Positions 1-13,872 are shown, counted from the stretch's first letter. The stretch is 64,000 nucleotides of DNA from Cristatella mucedo (GCA_009760855.2 WPIO01000019.1:3357501-3421500); one strand, 5' to 3'. Numbers and translations are program-made. Notes: a model not told the origin generated them from the sequence alone.

Positions 1-900
1 TCGCGTGCCTGAGGATCTCCCGACGGCTGAGTGTTAAGCACAATCTGGAACAATAGCGAAGCAGAGTTCGCAGCAGCATCGCACTGACGACGACATGAAG
101 CGTCGACAAGCGGTCGAAAGCCCAAGCCCAAGCACTGGTCGCTTTGACGACCTTCACCTTCACCGTGACTCGAGCTCGTCGCGGCAGAGCGGCCCTCACT
201 GGCGCCGCTCGCGCTTGTCTCGCTGCCGTCAGAGTACGGCTTCTATGGCTATGGCTTCTACGGCTTCTACGGCCATTTGTGGCCGCCGCTCTCCGAGAAA
301 GCGCGATCCCGCCAACGCCGCTGCAGTGCGCTGGGTCATGGCCGCCGAAATCGTTACTTCGGCTGCTTCGGATGGCGCCGGATTAAGTTGGTTCTTTCGC
401 TAAGTATCTTACTTAGCCATTGGCCAAGCTGTACAAGCTACCATGGGCTCGAGGCATGCCGATCCGGAAGCTACCGGAAGCTTCCGGCATGCCTCCTCGT
501 CCGACGCTACCACCTCCGCTTCGGGAAGCCCAATAGTTCACTCCGTCGGGGTGAGACCTGCCGGGCTTTTAAGGGGGATGGACAATCGGACTTTCGAGGG
601 CCTGCCGGGGGGTGTTCGCCGGACAGCACTTTCCGATGCGCAGACTTCATTCCCAACTGGCCGTTAGTATGCTAAGGTGCTGGGTACTGAATGGGCTACG
701 GCTGGCAAGGTAGCAGACAACCGAGTACTAAGCCCATATCATTCGGTGCCGCGTAACGAACTCGCTTAGGTATAGACTACCGTAGTCGTTTAAATCGACC
801 ATCTTTAGATCAATACTCGACGAGCCTGGATTATATTCAGAGATTCTAGCAAGCTATCGTTCAGTTTCCCTTCTTCTTTTTTTGTCAGAGATTTTTGAAA
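1..900. other. left-edge segment, no supported gene
   Basis: No exon of a known family was recognised here. The 3' part of the M13 gene would have to continue leftward from position 2065, but I found no M13-like exon on the minus strand of 1-2065. A plus-strand open stretch at about 230-400 encodes a short Gly/Tyr/Phe-rich run (alternating YGFYGYGFYG type) just after a possible splice acceptor near 230. This could be part of a cuticle-like or low-complexity protein, but no start or partner exon could be placed. An imperfect inverted repeat lies at about 451-500 (GAGGCATGCCG facing GGCATGCCTC). Confidence 0.35.
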
Positions 901-919
901 ACACTGTCGCTAAGCAGCT

Positions 920-1520
920 TGTAACAAGCATTGAAATGAACAATTTGTCAGAAAAATTTCAATCGGTATACAATCGACACCACTCCACGGAAACGGCTCT
1001 CATCCGTATAACCGTATAATGAGTTCATATACAACAGCGACGACGGGAACGTCACTGCCTGCTGGATCTATCAGCTGCGTTTGACACTATTGATAACAAT
1101 ATCCAACTTGAACGATTAAGAACGATCTGTCTGGCAGACGAGGTACTGGCGTTGTTCAAATCGTACTGGTCCGTCCGTATTTAATTCGTGTCGTGTGAGG
1201 GTTCAGGTCTTCATCCACCAGACCAGTCACCTGTCACGTTTCCCACAAGGGTCTCCTCGGTCATTTGCTGTTCTTTATTTATACTCAACCCCCTCTGGAA
1301 AAAAAAGCGATTTGGGCCCAAAGACTGGGCTGTCACTTTTATGCTGACGACACTCAGCTGTTTTTGTCTTTTGAACCATCGGAATCTGCTGCAGCGACTG
1401 ATCAACTGAATGCCTGACTTGCAGGCATTCAATCCCGGATGTCAACAAGTTTCCTTAAACTTGACGGCGATAAAACGGAACTGCTACTCATAGGGCAACC
1501 CTTTCGTGTGGCTAGACTAA
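920..1520 (+). mobile_element. decayed non-LTR retrotransposon reverse transcriptase fragment
   Basis: Broken reading frames on the plus strand spell successive blocks of a CR1/L2-type reverse transcriptase: an HSTETAL-like block near 980-1010, LLDLSAAFDTI at about 1058-1095, and the catalytic-core FYADDTQLF block at about 1340-1370. These are followed by FLKLDGDKTELLLIG near 1450-1495. Several frameshifts and stops separate the blocks, so this is a dead copy. The order is that of a LINE RT domain. Confidence 0.8.
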
Positions 1521-2065
1521 GAAGACTTAGCTCTTCTAATAGGTGAATCTTTCGTGTGACTCTCACCGTGCGCTCAGAATTGAGGTGCTGTCTTTGATAG
1601 CAACCTTAATTTTGATAGTTTCATTAAGAATACTGCCACCAGAGCTAGCCATCATGACTTTGTTGGGATTACAGACAAAGATGCATTCATTCTTTTCGCT
1701 TCCGCTAGAAGAAGCCGTTGTTGACAGCTAGCACAAAACGACACCAATCGGGACGAGTCGTGGCATCACCGCTAGGCTGTCGCAAAAACTAGCAGCCTGA
1801 TCGCCCTCTCTGGCTGGCTAGCCCCGAAGAGCAACCCGGCGGCGACAGTTGACTCCTCGCAGACGCAAGTTCGCTCCCGGGACCTTTGGCTGGCGCGCGG
1901 CCCGGAGGCTGCGGCAGCCGCCGCTCGGTACGTATCGTACTCGGGTTCGATGAGTGGCTGCCGCTGCGTCAGCTGCGTCAGCGGACCAGTCTCCATATAA
2001 AATGTCCACTCGCTCCAAAGCCCCAGACCACCGGAAGGATTTGAAAGCGTGCTTCGCGCGCTCAC

Positions 2066-2206
2066 CTTCGCAAGTTCTTGCTCGAAACTGAACACGTCCT
2101 CGGCGAAGCTCTGCACATCTGCAGTATAGTTGTCGACGTTCAGGCCGAGGTCGCGAATCATGAGTGAGCCTATGGTTTTCATGAATAACTTTGTGGCATC
2201 GAAGAG
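2066..2206 (-). CDS. M13 peptidase, coding exon 3
   Basis: 141 nt, 47 codons, starting LFDATKLFMKT and ending FEQELAK. The acceptor is a CTGCTTTGCAG tract just above 2206 and the donor is AAG|GTGAGC at 2065. It contains the sequon NYT. Both ends are phase 0. Confidence 0.88.
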
Positions 2207-5200
2207 CTGCAAAGCAGATCGAGAACAGAGGGCGTTCGCGAAGTGTGTGCGACAGCAGACGACGGCTCTGATCGCAATTCGCCATTCTTTGAGCGCGCCA
2301 GCTCATCCTCGGACAGTCGCCAGACTGCGTGCGGCGCGGCTGCGTTCGGCTCGCTGCGAGCGCGCGCGGCCTCTTTTCTGGCGTTTCTGGCCAATAGATC
2401 CAGTTCTACGGAAGGGCGTAACGCTCGCTGAGCAGATTGCAATTCCGCTATCTGTGTAAAGTGCAGCGGCGAACTAAGAGACCAGCCAAATGCGAACCCC
2501 CCCTTCGGTGCACGTTCCGTCGAAGCGTCAGTTGCTGCCACTAGCAGGCGTGCTAGCTCCGCCCGCTCGCTCGTGCAAAATGAAATGCGAAGCTGGGCCG
2601 TTCGCTGAAACGGCGGCACGCGGCAGAGCGAGCCATCAATCAGCCAGATTGAGACTGGTAAGCTTTATTCGTTGCTCCTGAATTGCAATGGCTACGATCG
2701 TGCTTCCATTGCAGCAAATGCAAAGTCCCTAGAAAGAGATTGAGTTCTCTGAGATCGCTTTATCAAACGTATTATTAGGAGCCACTTTCGCGGCAACCTA
2801 TGGCTGAAGCGGCCTTAAAGCCGACGCCACAAGATAGCCTGGGAGTTGCGATTCCGGACTCGGCATTGGTACCTGAGCTGATTTGCTCTCTAGGACACGG
2901 TGCTGTTCGTGTACGTCATGGCCGCTGTTGAACGCTTGTAATCCCCCGCTGCCGTCAAATAGGCTTGTCTACGTTACGGATATGGACTCGCTAAGTTAAG
3001 TTATGAGCGCTCTTCGTCGTTGTCGTTTGCTTGCTATTGTCGTCATACCTGCCTTCATTGGTGCAGCATCCACAAGTCGCTTGCCGCCATACATGGTTCA
3101 GGCGTCACCAGTATCCATCGCGCAGGCAGCGACTGAGCACTAGCACCGTTACTAGCGCTGCGTTTGCTGCCCAGTTCTGTCCGGACGTGGAAGCTGCACA
3201 CCACTTTTGTAACAACGTGTCTTTCATCTCCCGACTTAGAATCTGCCATTGTCGGCGCTAGCAGCGAAAGCAGTTGTGCCCTAACTGGGGTGGAATTAAA
3301 ATACTATTGGGGCGGTCAACGATGTCAACTGATCTGGACGCTGCCGCGATGCTGCGGCGATGTTCCGCTCGTTGAACTCCCGTAGATTCGCCGCCGACGC
3401 TTCCTTTACGATTACATTTACGATTTCCTTTACGATTTCCTCTACGATTTCCTCTACGATTACATTTACGATTTACAGATTCCTTTCCGCCTACGAGTGT
3501 CTCGATGGGTCAACGAAACAATGACGAGCTCGACTTCACAGATTCAACTGCATGACCAGGTTAGGAACGCCGCTGCCGACGTAGAAGCCAAGAAGCGTTG
3601 CATTGCGGTGCAATGCAATATGAAAAGCAGCGGCCATCGCAGCACCTCACAGTGGCGCGCTCGTGCAACTAACTGAGCGCGCGAGCGTAGAGGAAACAAC
3701 CCTGCCTCCGATGCTGCGCTGCGGCGGCACGAACGAGGTCGGGCAAGCGAAGGGGCCTCCGCAGATCTCCACTCTTATCGGAGGACTAGGGCGCGTGGAG
3801 GACTGACTACCCGCTCAGATCGCGCCAGCACAGACGCCGCCGCCAGTAGCTGCGTCCACTACCGGACGCCGCCGACACTGACTGACCTCTACGCAAAAAT
3901 GACTAAGAGAGGCGGAGCTCTCGATCGTAGCCAGGCGTGCAGAAAGGAGCACGGCTACGCTGTACAAGTGTGAAGGCCGTTCGGTAGGCGCCCGTCCCGG
4001 CAACCGCCCACCTGCACCCGGTGCCCGCAATTCCTGCCGCCTCGTCCTCGGAACTCTCGCCCGGGACGGCAGGCGGCAGGCGCCTCGCTCTTGCTGCGGT
4101 TCTTTCAACTTGGGATTCGAGATCTCGCGAGAGTCGCGGGCTCTCTCGTGCGGCGGCTGCAGTTCGCTGCCCCGCCTCTTTCGGTGGCGAGACGCCGCCG
4201 CAAGCGAATCGGCGGAGCAAGAGGCCTCGGGGAAGGAGCAGGTGGCGGGGCCCGGAGCAGGTGGCGGGGCTCGGAGCAGGTGGCGGGGCTCGGAGCGCGC
4301 GCGAGCGGCGAGGGCGGCCTCCGAGTTCCAAGCGGACGGGTGGCGACATTACCGGCCCATTTTGGCTGGCGTCGTACGTGTACTGCCACCAGTTCAGCGT
4401 CAGCCCGCCAAGGTCCAGCTGCAAGGAGATGGAGCGCGTCAATGGCGGACGCCGACCGGCACGCTGCCGGCGCGCTTCGAGGCGAAAGCAATTCGTTCCT
4501 GCGAACCCCCTCCTTCCCCCGGTGGCAAGTAGCTCGGTCCGGTGGGCCGACTCCAGCAGCAGCAGCAGCGTCCGCGCTCGTCGCTTTGCGGCCCGACGGG
4601 CTCGCCGCTCCCGCTCCTGCTGCTACTGCTGCTGCTGCTGGACGCGTCGTCCTGCTCGCGGAAGCGACGCGCAGGCTGGACGCCAGATGATGAATGATCG
4701 ATCTGGAGCCAGATGATGAATGATCGATCCCCTACGGCGGGGCTTCGAGCTGGGCCGCCCTAAGCCTACACCCTGCGACCGTCACCGACGAAGAAATCAT
4801 GCTTTAATTCCACTCGACGAGCAACCGCCAAGTTCGTGTCGAATAAACGCTCTATGATTGTACGCTATAATTTTTCCTTAATTGCGGGTCTGGCCCCGCC
4901 TACGTTAACATCGTGAGGGTCTTGCCCCTCCCCCGAAATAAAAATCCCGGCTCCGCCGTGGATGCCACGTCCTACTACGGACGACGGCGACCGTCGAGCA
5001 CTATGGGGCAGGCGCGCTGCCACGCCTATCTTCTGTTCTTTCTGAATTGACTAGCGAACCCAAAACGGCAAGCGGTGAGCCCGCGCTGCGGCGACGCCGC
5101 AGCGCGGACAAGCGCATGCTACGGGCTGGCGGCCGCACCGCCGAGTGCTCACCATGAACACGTTCTTCTTGATGTCGAGCCTGTCGGGGCCCACGTAGAA

Positions 5201-5830
5201 GGTGAACAGCGCGTCAGTCCAGTAGGTCGAGTGCACCGCCAGGAGCGCGCTCGACACGTCGTAGTTCGTCGCGTCGAAGTCGGGCAGCAGGTTCCAGCCG
5301 CCGGCTCCTTTCAGCACCTTGGCGACGAAGTCCTTCGCTCCGCTGCTCGTGCGCGTGTAGTCGTCGACGCACGACTTGAAGAAGTCCTTGACCTTCGTCT
5401 CCGACGACCATTCGAGGCTGCGCGAGTGCGGCAGCTCGAGCAGGGCGCGCAGGCGCTCCGTGTTCTCCTCGTACATGAAGCTGCGCACGGTCATCTCGTT
5501 CTCGGTGGGCGTCAGCAGGCGCCTCGAGTTGACGAAGCCGCCGCAGGCGTACTGGTAGAAGTTGCTACACGGATTCGCCGAGCGATTGGAAACGTACAGG
5601 ATCTTGGAGGACGTGCCGAGGCAGTCCACCGTCTGGCAGACGTCGTCGACGGCCGGCGCTGGGTTGAACGTGCCGGCGCCGATGAGAGCGGCGAGGATGA
5701 CGACGAGGAGCAGCGAGACGAGCGCGATCGCGGTGAGCAGGAGCTCTCGAAGTCCGAGCACCACGTTCACCACGGGCACGGTGTAGACCTTGGACCGCGG
5801 GCCCGACTTGACTAGCTCCTCGGGGTCCAT
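2066..5830 (-). CDS. M13 family zinc metallopeptidase (neprilysin/ECE-like), 5' part of gene
   Basis: Three phase-0 exons (5830-5153, 4418-4353, 2206-2066) give the first 295 residues of a type II membrane peptidase. Residues 1-20 are cytoplasmic and about 22-52 form one hydrophobic signal-anchor. The ectodomain then opens with Cys65/Cys70 and the M13 N-domain signature NPCSNFYQYACGGF (residues 86-99), with an N-glycosylation site at N82. The second exon encodes LDLGGLTL, matching the D-Q-G-L-x-L block of the family, and the third carries the following helical segment. M13 enzymes are usually about 700-800 residues and cleave extracellular peptides. The HExxH and ExxxD zinc motifs must lie beyond the left edge, so activity cannot be judged. 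ATG 5830 is chosen because it has a G at -3 and +4; the frame stays open upstream to 6076 but only with a GTG. A degraded LINE RT and unassigned DNA lie downstream. Confidence 0.9.
2690..2775 (+). mobile_element. LINE 3'-tail fragment
   Basis: Carries the family tail: GCAGCAAATG, then AGAGATTGAGTTCTCT, then a CGCTTTATCAA block and a short ATT end. It is 5'-truncated, leaving only the non-coding tail. Confidence 0.75.
2990..3260. repeat. unclassified dispersed repeat, copy 1
   Basis: Shares ordered words with 13960-14230, 14935-15130 and 45990-46550: a run near GAGCGCTCTT, then ACAAGTCGCT or CAAGTCGCTTGCC, then a GTTACTAGCGCTG-like block, then GTCCGGACGTG. No coding capacity is seen. Similarity was judged by eye, so the ends are approximate. 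Confidence 0.5.
3401..3476. repeat. 12-bp tandem repeat (TTTACGATTTCC-like)
   Basis: About six imperfect units of TTTACGATTWCM occur in succession. It lies in M13 intron 2. Confidence 0.85.
4235..4298. repeat. 19-bp GC-rich minisatellite
   Basis: Three successive units of GGAGCAGGTGGCGGGGCYC start at 4235, 4254 and 4273, followed by a broken fourth. It lies about 55 bp inside M13 intron 2. Confidence 0.85.
4353..4418 (-). CDS. M13 peptidase, coding exon 2 (66-nt exon)
   Basis: 22 codons, LDLGGLTLN to ASQNGP. The acceptor CCATCTCCTTGCAG lies directly above 4418 and the donor CCG|GTAATG starts at 4352. Both junctions are phase 0, and it supplies the M13 block expected between exons 1 and 3. 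Confidence 0.85.
4683..4728. repeat. 26-bp tandem duplication
   Basis: CCAGATGATGAATGATCGAT occurs at 4683 and again at 4709. It lies in M13 intron 1. Confidence 0.85.
5153..5830 (-). CDS. M13 peptidase, coding exon 1
   Basis: 226 codons from ATG 5830 to the donor ATG|GTGAGC at 5152. It encodes the cytoplasmic tail, signal-anchor and start of the ectodomain. Strongly GC-rich. Confidence 0.9.
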
Positions 5831-6991
5831 GTCGTCGCGAGCGAGCGAGGCCGACGACTGCGGCGGCTGCGACGGCAGCGGCGAGAAGCGACTCTCGCGG
5901 CGGCGACGGCCCTGCACGCCCACCTCTTGAGTGCCCGCGGCGGCGGCGACGGCGGCGGAGGCGGCATCGGGCCAAAGTCGCACCGTGCCGCTCGGGGACA
6001 GAAGCTCTCGGCGGCGGATCGCCGCCCATCGACTCTTATCGCGGTCGAGGGAGCCATTTCCACTCCTCTGCCCCACATTCGTCGTAAATCGCCGCTGGCG
6101 TTCTCGTCGCGAGTCTCGCGAGCATGCCAGTTTCGAGCGCCGTCAAGGGGAGGGGAAGGGGGCGGATCGGCGCCGGAAGCTCGCTGCTCTTGGCGCCCTT
6201 TTGCCGGTGCTAATGCAGCCGAGGCGAGTAGCCGCCGTTCATCTACAGGACGTCTCACTTGCAACTTGTTCAATTTCAATTTGAAGCCTCAATTCAAATA
6301 TTCATTCAAATTCAGATTCAAGTCAATTTCAATTTGCAACTTGCTCATCGTTCGCTTCTGTGCCTGCGGTTTCACGCCAACTAAAGAGGTTCCGATTCGC
6401 TCATGTTACGTGGCTGCCTGCTTCGCACTAGTTCAAACGAGCCACGTCGGGCGGGCGGGCGGGCAAGCGGCAGGCAAGTCAGGTACCTACCCGCCGTGCG
6501 GGCGGGTGGCCGCACTCGCACTCGCCTCTTCATGCCGTAACTAATTAACGCCTTAACAGGTTTCCAGCTTAAATCAGACCGCTTGGATCGCATATTGAAG
6601 CCATTCTCGCCGCCATCACACCGGACGGCACCGCTTACAATCCGGACCTGCCGCTTTCGCGAGAGGCGTTGGAGCTATCAGCACGCTTTTCATATCGGTT
6701 ACGCAACTAGCTTTAAAAAGTTGGCCGCAGGAGTTGGGACGCGATCCTCGTCGGGCTCAGCGGCGGCTTACCTAACGACGGCAAAGGTCGCGTTCTACGC
6801 AGAAAAATCTCTCCACGCGCAGCGCTGCCCGAAAGCAGCGCATCATCGCGAAAGGAGCGCAGAGCTTCCGGGTGAGCTTCCTCGAAGAACCTCCGGTCGC
6901 TCAGGGACGCACAGCGAGCGACCGGAGGGAGCGCTCGCTCTCTAGGTACCAGACACCGAGCCCACCAATGGTGGGCGACGATGGGCTGAAC

Positions 6992-7021
<30 letters not shown>
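6992..7021. repeat. (CTG)n trinucleotide repeat
   Basis: Uninterrupted run of about ten CTG units (CAG on the other strand) in a GC-rich setting. Not part of a supported coding sequence. Confidence 0.9.
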
Positions 7022-7024
<3 letters not shown>

Positions 7025-8044
7025 CCGTCCTTGCGCCAGGAAGTCGTTTTCGAGCCTGACCTGCCCTGCACACTTCGCGATCTTACTGTCTGCGGCCTTC
7101 GGGGGGGGGGGGCACATCCTCGCTACTGACAAATGGGGCGGCCGAGTCTGCAACGATGGCGGTAGTCGTCCTGTCGTCGATAACGGCGTCCGGCCGCAGC
7201 AGGATGTCGCCAGCCTCAATGCACGAGTCAATCAATGGTCGCCAGCGTCCGGCGGTTGGTCGGCCAATGAAAAAGGTCACAACAAGGTCATGCGACAGTC
7301 GGCATCGACGGTCGCGGCCATAGAAAATACGATCGTAGAAACGAAGCCGATCGTCCTCGAAGGTTGACCGTAGGGGTGAGCGAAGAAGCCGTGCGAAGTT
7401 CGCTGGCACAAATTATCTATTCGTCTCAATAGCGACGCGCGAATGGTCGGCCAAGGTTTGCTTGTCAGCCTGATTGCTCGACACGCTACGGCCTTGCTCG
7501 CGATAAGAGCCTCAATCGTCATTCGGTTGTCTATTCCTCAATTACAAGTCGCCGCTTGCGTCGTTACAGTGACAAGGGTAGCTTTAATCGCATGGCCTTT
7601 GCCAAGCACTCACTTTCTGAGCTAGATCTTCGCACGCATGAATCTGTATAGCAGTGGTGATAATTTGAGCTTTAGCGAAGCAAAAAATCTTGTAGTCATG
7701 ATTAAAAAATACTTGTAAGCTGCTAGGAGTTACTTTTATCGCTCGTCATAGACACGATGTTTGCAATTGGTCGAGCATAAATAATGTTAGAAAGTTTGTT
7801 CATGCTTGCATGCATTCTTGACTGCATGCCTTAGTGGCTTTTCAGAACAAAGACTCGCCGAGCAAGTCAACAAGGCTCAAATAGAGAAGAAGCTTACGTG
7901 CACTTTCTAATACAATTTCGGTTAGCGATTTTCATATTTGCTCACATCATCTCTAAACAATAGACTAGCTTCGCAGTGCAGGCGAATGTCTAGCCACTTG
8001 CCATCAAGACTGTTGTCGCCCAGCTCGTTATATGAACGGCCTCG

Positions 8045-8142
8045 TCGAGTGATGGCGATTGAGGATTGATGTTTGGTGACTGAGGTCGAGTGATGGCGAT
8101 TGAGGATTGATGTTTGGTGACTGAGGTCGGGTGATGGCGATT
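8045..8142. repeat. 41-bp tandem repeat, about 2.4 copies
   Basis: Units begin with TCGAGTGATGGCGATTGAGG at 8045 and 8086, and a partial third begins at 8127. The copies are nearly identical, so the expansion is recent. Confidence 0.88.
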
Positions 8143-8615
8143 CGGTGAAAACGTCACTTTGCCATCGTGCAGCCCGTAGTAGTTTTCGAAGCCTTGCCGC
8201 AAACGTGCGAACAGCAGAATGTTTCATTCGAGCTTCGCGCAGCTCGGTTCAGCAGACGCGGAGCGCCGTTACTTGGCAGCAAGCGAGCGCCCCCGCCACG
8301 TGCTCGCTGACCGTCGTACCCCAACGACGTGCGGCAGCGTTACAGGCTTAACGGCCCTGGCGTCTCAGTACGCCACGTGCGGCCGCTAACGCCGCGTCCG
8401 CGATCTCCTTCAAGCTTTGCTAGGATTTATCTGAAAGGGCTGCATAACCTCCGAAGTAAGCTATCATCGCTCAGATGGCGGCCCGCTTTTTTAAACAGCT
8501 GGCGGTTTTGCCTCCTCCATTCTCACTGTGCAATTACACAGAGCGACGAGTCTGATAAACAGAGCTACGAGTCCGCTACGAATCGCTCACCGCAATGGAA
8601 AAAAATGCCAACTGA

Positions 8616-8770
8616 TATAACAGCCTCTTTTTGTATAGCCGCATAGAAGCCTTAACGGCTACCACGACCACTTAAAACGGCAATAAAAAATCGCCCACCG
8701 CAGCAGTCGAATCCACGACCTCGGGGCCGAGGTCGTTAAAAGCAACCGCCTTGCAATCCTCTTACTATCC
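8616..8770 (-). mobile_element. tRNA-derived SINE, family A
   Basis: Read on the minus strand it has a tRNA-like head with a GGxTCGAxTCC-type B box. The family-A end follows: pyrimidine-rich, GGCTTCTATGCGGCTATACA and AAAGAGGCTGTTA. Confidence 0.75.
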
Positions 8771-8775
8771 TCGAG

Positions 8776-11495
<2,720 letters not shown>

Positions 11496-12310
11496 TAATA
11501 ATAATAATAACAATAATAGTAATACACTTAATAAAGTGCCCTCAGAGAACTCAATTTCTTTCTAGGTGCTTTATAATTGTTACAAAAGGAAACATGATTG
11601 AATAGTGAGTAGTATCATGCTTTATAGACAACATGAATAACATGGTTAGGGGGCATGCTGCCACTAATCACCTTTGCATGCTGACCCTGTGCATGTCACC
11701 CCTAACCATGTTATTCATGTTGTTTGCATATCAAGCATGATATTACTTACCATTCAATTGCATTTCCCTTTGCAGCAAATGTAAAGCACCTAGAAAGAGA
11801 TTGAGTTCTCTGAGGGCGCTTTATCAAGTGCATTATTATTATTACTATATTATTATTACTAGGGGTGACATGCACAGGGTCAGCATGCAAGTGAGGTTAG
11901 TGGCAGCATGCAAAAGTGTCAGCACGCATAAGCACATAAAGAACAAATCACAGGGACCCACTAAATGCTGCCATAAATAGGTGCGTTTTTAATTTCTTTT
12001 TAAATGTAGTCATGTCAGGCGATGTCTGACGGAAGTCGGAAGTGAGTTCCTGGCTTTGGGAGCATACGAACTAAATGCACGGTCTCCAAAGGATTTGAGG
12101 TTTGTACAAGGTATAGGTAAACAGTTAGATTCCGAAAAGCGGGTGGCACGATGCTTATCCTGGTGGGGCAGTAGATCTGATAGGTAGGCTGGAGCCAAAG
12201 AATGAAGGAGCCTGAAAGTGAGGAACAAAACATTGAAGTCGATCCGTTGAGTGACTGGTAGTGAGTGCAGGTCGGTGAGACGTTGAACGCCGAAGCTCGC
12301 TGGCAATTAA
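11496..12310 (-). mobile_element. CR1/L2-like LINE, 3' part, with a nested copy
   Basis: Read on the minus strand, the end of ORF2 (SLAPAYLSDLLPHQ, LKSFGDRAFSSYAPKA, NSLPTSVRH) is at about 12300-12010. It is followed by the 3' UTR and the tail with an ATT-repeat end at 11496. The element is interrupted by a plus-strand copy of its own 3' end at 11653-11859. The ORF stretch is still readable over about 95 residues. Confidence 0.88.
11653..11859 (+). mobile_element. 5'-truncated LINE tail nested in an opposite-strand LINE
   Basis: About 207 bp of family 3' UTR plus tail, ending in ATT repeats. It is flanked by TAGGGG at 11647-11652 and again at 11860-11865, which reads as a target-site duplication. 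Removing the insert joins GGTTAGGGG to TGACATGCACAGGG, the uninterrupted sequence seen in other copies (for example near 22935). Confidence 0.85.
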
Positions 12311-13713
12311 ATGCGGCAGCTTCGCTGCCGCCACCGCTGCTTGCCTCTCTCAACCACTCTCTCGGCCTCTTGGTGACAGACGGCGACGACTCCGCTTGAG
12401 CTAAGACGCGTAAGATAGACAGACGAGTGGCGGGCGTGCGTCTGCTGAGCGCAAACACTCGCTAGTGCAAAGGCGAGCGTCGAGCACTCGAGCGGAGCGC
12501 TTCAAGATAGCCGACGAATGGTCGATAGCCCGCCAGGATTGGCGCGATCGCTCGCGGGGGGGGGCGGGAGGAGGTAACTAAGAGCCGAGCCCGCGAGAAT
12601 GGCCGCCGCCGCGAACCGGCGACCAAGGACCGAATTAGACATGGCCGCCTGTCTGCGGGCAGCTGCAGATCGAGTAGCCTGCAGAGGCGAGTAGCCAGCA
12701 CATGCGATCGGTTTGCAGCTCGATCGTCTGCGCGCGGCGGCGGCGAGAAGCCTCGACAGCTCAGGTGTCCTAGCGGCATTGCAGCGGCGCACGTTGCGTA
12801 ACCACTGTCATCGGCTTGCTTCGTATTCCGAGGCGGCAATTCCCATACCATACCGCATCAGCCAAGGTGCGCGCACGCGGCGTCCCCAGCTGAATACGCA
12901 GGTTTTCTCCATAATATTCCGTACTAAAAATGAATGCGTAGGCCTTATGTGACTACGATAACGTTCCGGCATGTCGCCTAAGCTGGAAAGAAAACATCTC
13001 AATTGATACGCCCCGTAGTAACGCGTGTAACTCGGCTCTCATAAGCAAGCAATAATAGTAGTAACGAGCAGCTCAGTGCCTGTGGACTCGCTTCGCTGAC
13101 TCATAGTAGAAATACAATACCGTACTTAAATTTACAAGTCTATTACACGTCACTCCCGGAAGTACAGGTCATGTAAGACAACGCTGCGCCATCTTGCCGC
13201 GTGACGAAAGGACGGACTTTCTCGCTTTAATTAGGCAGTGGCGCTGCCAGTGGGAGCCACCTGGCGAGCACCTTCTGGCGCCAACAGCCGGAACCCCGCT
13301 AACACCGCGGGGGGGGGGAGATAGCGGAGAGAAGGCTGACGCCCGCGGGTTGTCCGGGTCTGGCGCTCCGTGGAAAACACGCAGCGGCGGCATCCGGACG
13401 ACTGCAGCAGAAGCCGCCGCATACGGCGGCTATTCATAGATATACAAACGCCAACCCCCTTTTTTCACTCCGGTAGCTCGTTCCCTCACCGTTCGTCTGT
13501 CTATTAAAACGGCGCTGCGCCAGGATCCTCAACCAGATTATCGGCGCCGAGATATCTCTCTTAGTCGCCGGTCCTGAGTTATCGTGGCTAGGAACCGGCT
13601 GTGAATTGCTCGGTTTATGCAGCGTAAAATCCGACATCGTATGATATTCAATTCAGTTGAGCTATAGGCGCTAGGCCAGGCACGACGTCGGGGTCGAGCA
13701 GTACAGACTTGGG
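12311..13713. other. no supported gene
   Basis: A GC-rich block (12310-12800) and another at 13180-13430 give open frames on both strands with no recognisable domain. The composition alone explains them. Confidence 0.5.
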
Positions 13714-13872
13714 TCTTAGCCCAGCGGTAAGGTGCTCGCTCTTCACGACCCGGGTCGTGGGTTCGAGTCCTGAAGTGAGTGATCATCTTTTATTGACCTT
13801 GCAAGTGGTGGTGATATTCGTAAAGGCTCCTCTGCTGCTATATAAATCAGGTTGTTAAACCAGCTTACGCTT
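13714..13872 (+). mobile_element. tRNA-derived SINE, family A
   Basis: The head contains TTAGCCCAGCGGTAAGGTGC (A-box region) and GTGGGTTCGAGTCCTG (B box). The body ends in GGCTCCTCTGCTGCTATATA and a TTGTTAAACCAG terminus. Extra sequence beyond the B box rules out a plain tRNA gene. Confidence 0.85.

Larger units (their letters stand above)
2207..4352. other. intron 2 of the M13 gene: repeats only
   Basis: It holds a 3'-end LINE remnant (about 2690-2775), an unclassified dispersed repeat (about 2990-3260), a 12-bp tandem repeat (3401-3476) and a GC-rich 19-bp minisatellite (4235-4298). No other coding signal is seen. Confidence 0.6.
5831..8615. other. GC-rich upstream flank of the M13 gene, no supported gene
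   Basis: The first few hundred bases are CpG-rich and probably include the M13 promoter and 5' UTR, though no TATA box was identified. A CTG triplet run sits at about 6992-7021 and a poly-G run near 7103. A minus-strand open frame at about 7409-7083 contains a run reading VVTFFIGRP then EAGDILL. It faintly recalls beta-1,3-galactosyltransferases but lacks the DxYxNLT block that should follow, so I make no gene call. A tandem repeat lies at 8045-8142. Confidence 0.45.

Noticed and set aside
5831-6076. 82-residue N-terminal extension of the M13 peptidase
   Set aside because: Open but begins with GTG and is low-complexity, GC-driven sequence; ATG 5830 has good context.
8045-8142. CRISPR-like array
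   Set aside because: Head-to-tail 41-bp units with no spacers, in a eukaryotic genome.
13714-13780. tRNA gene
   Set aside because: A and B boxes are present but the sequence continues into a conserved SINE body found at many other sites; no proper acceptor stem.
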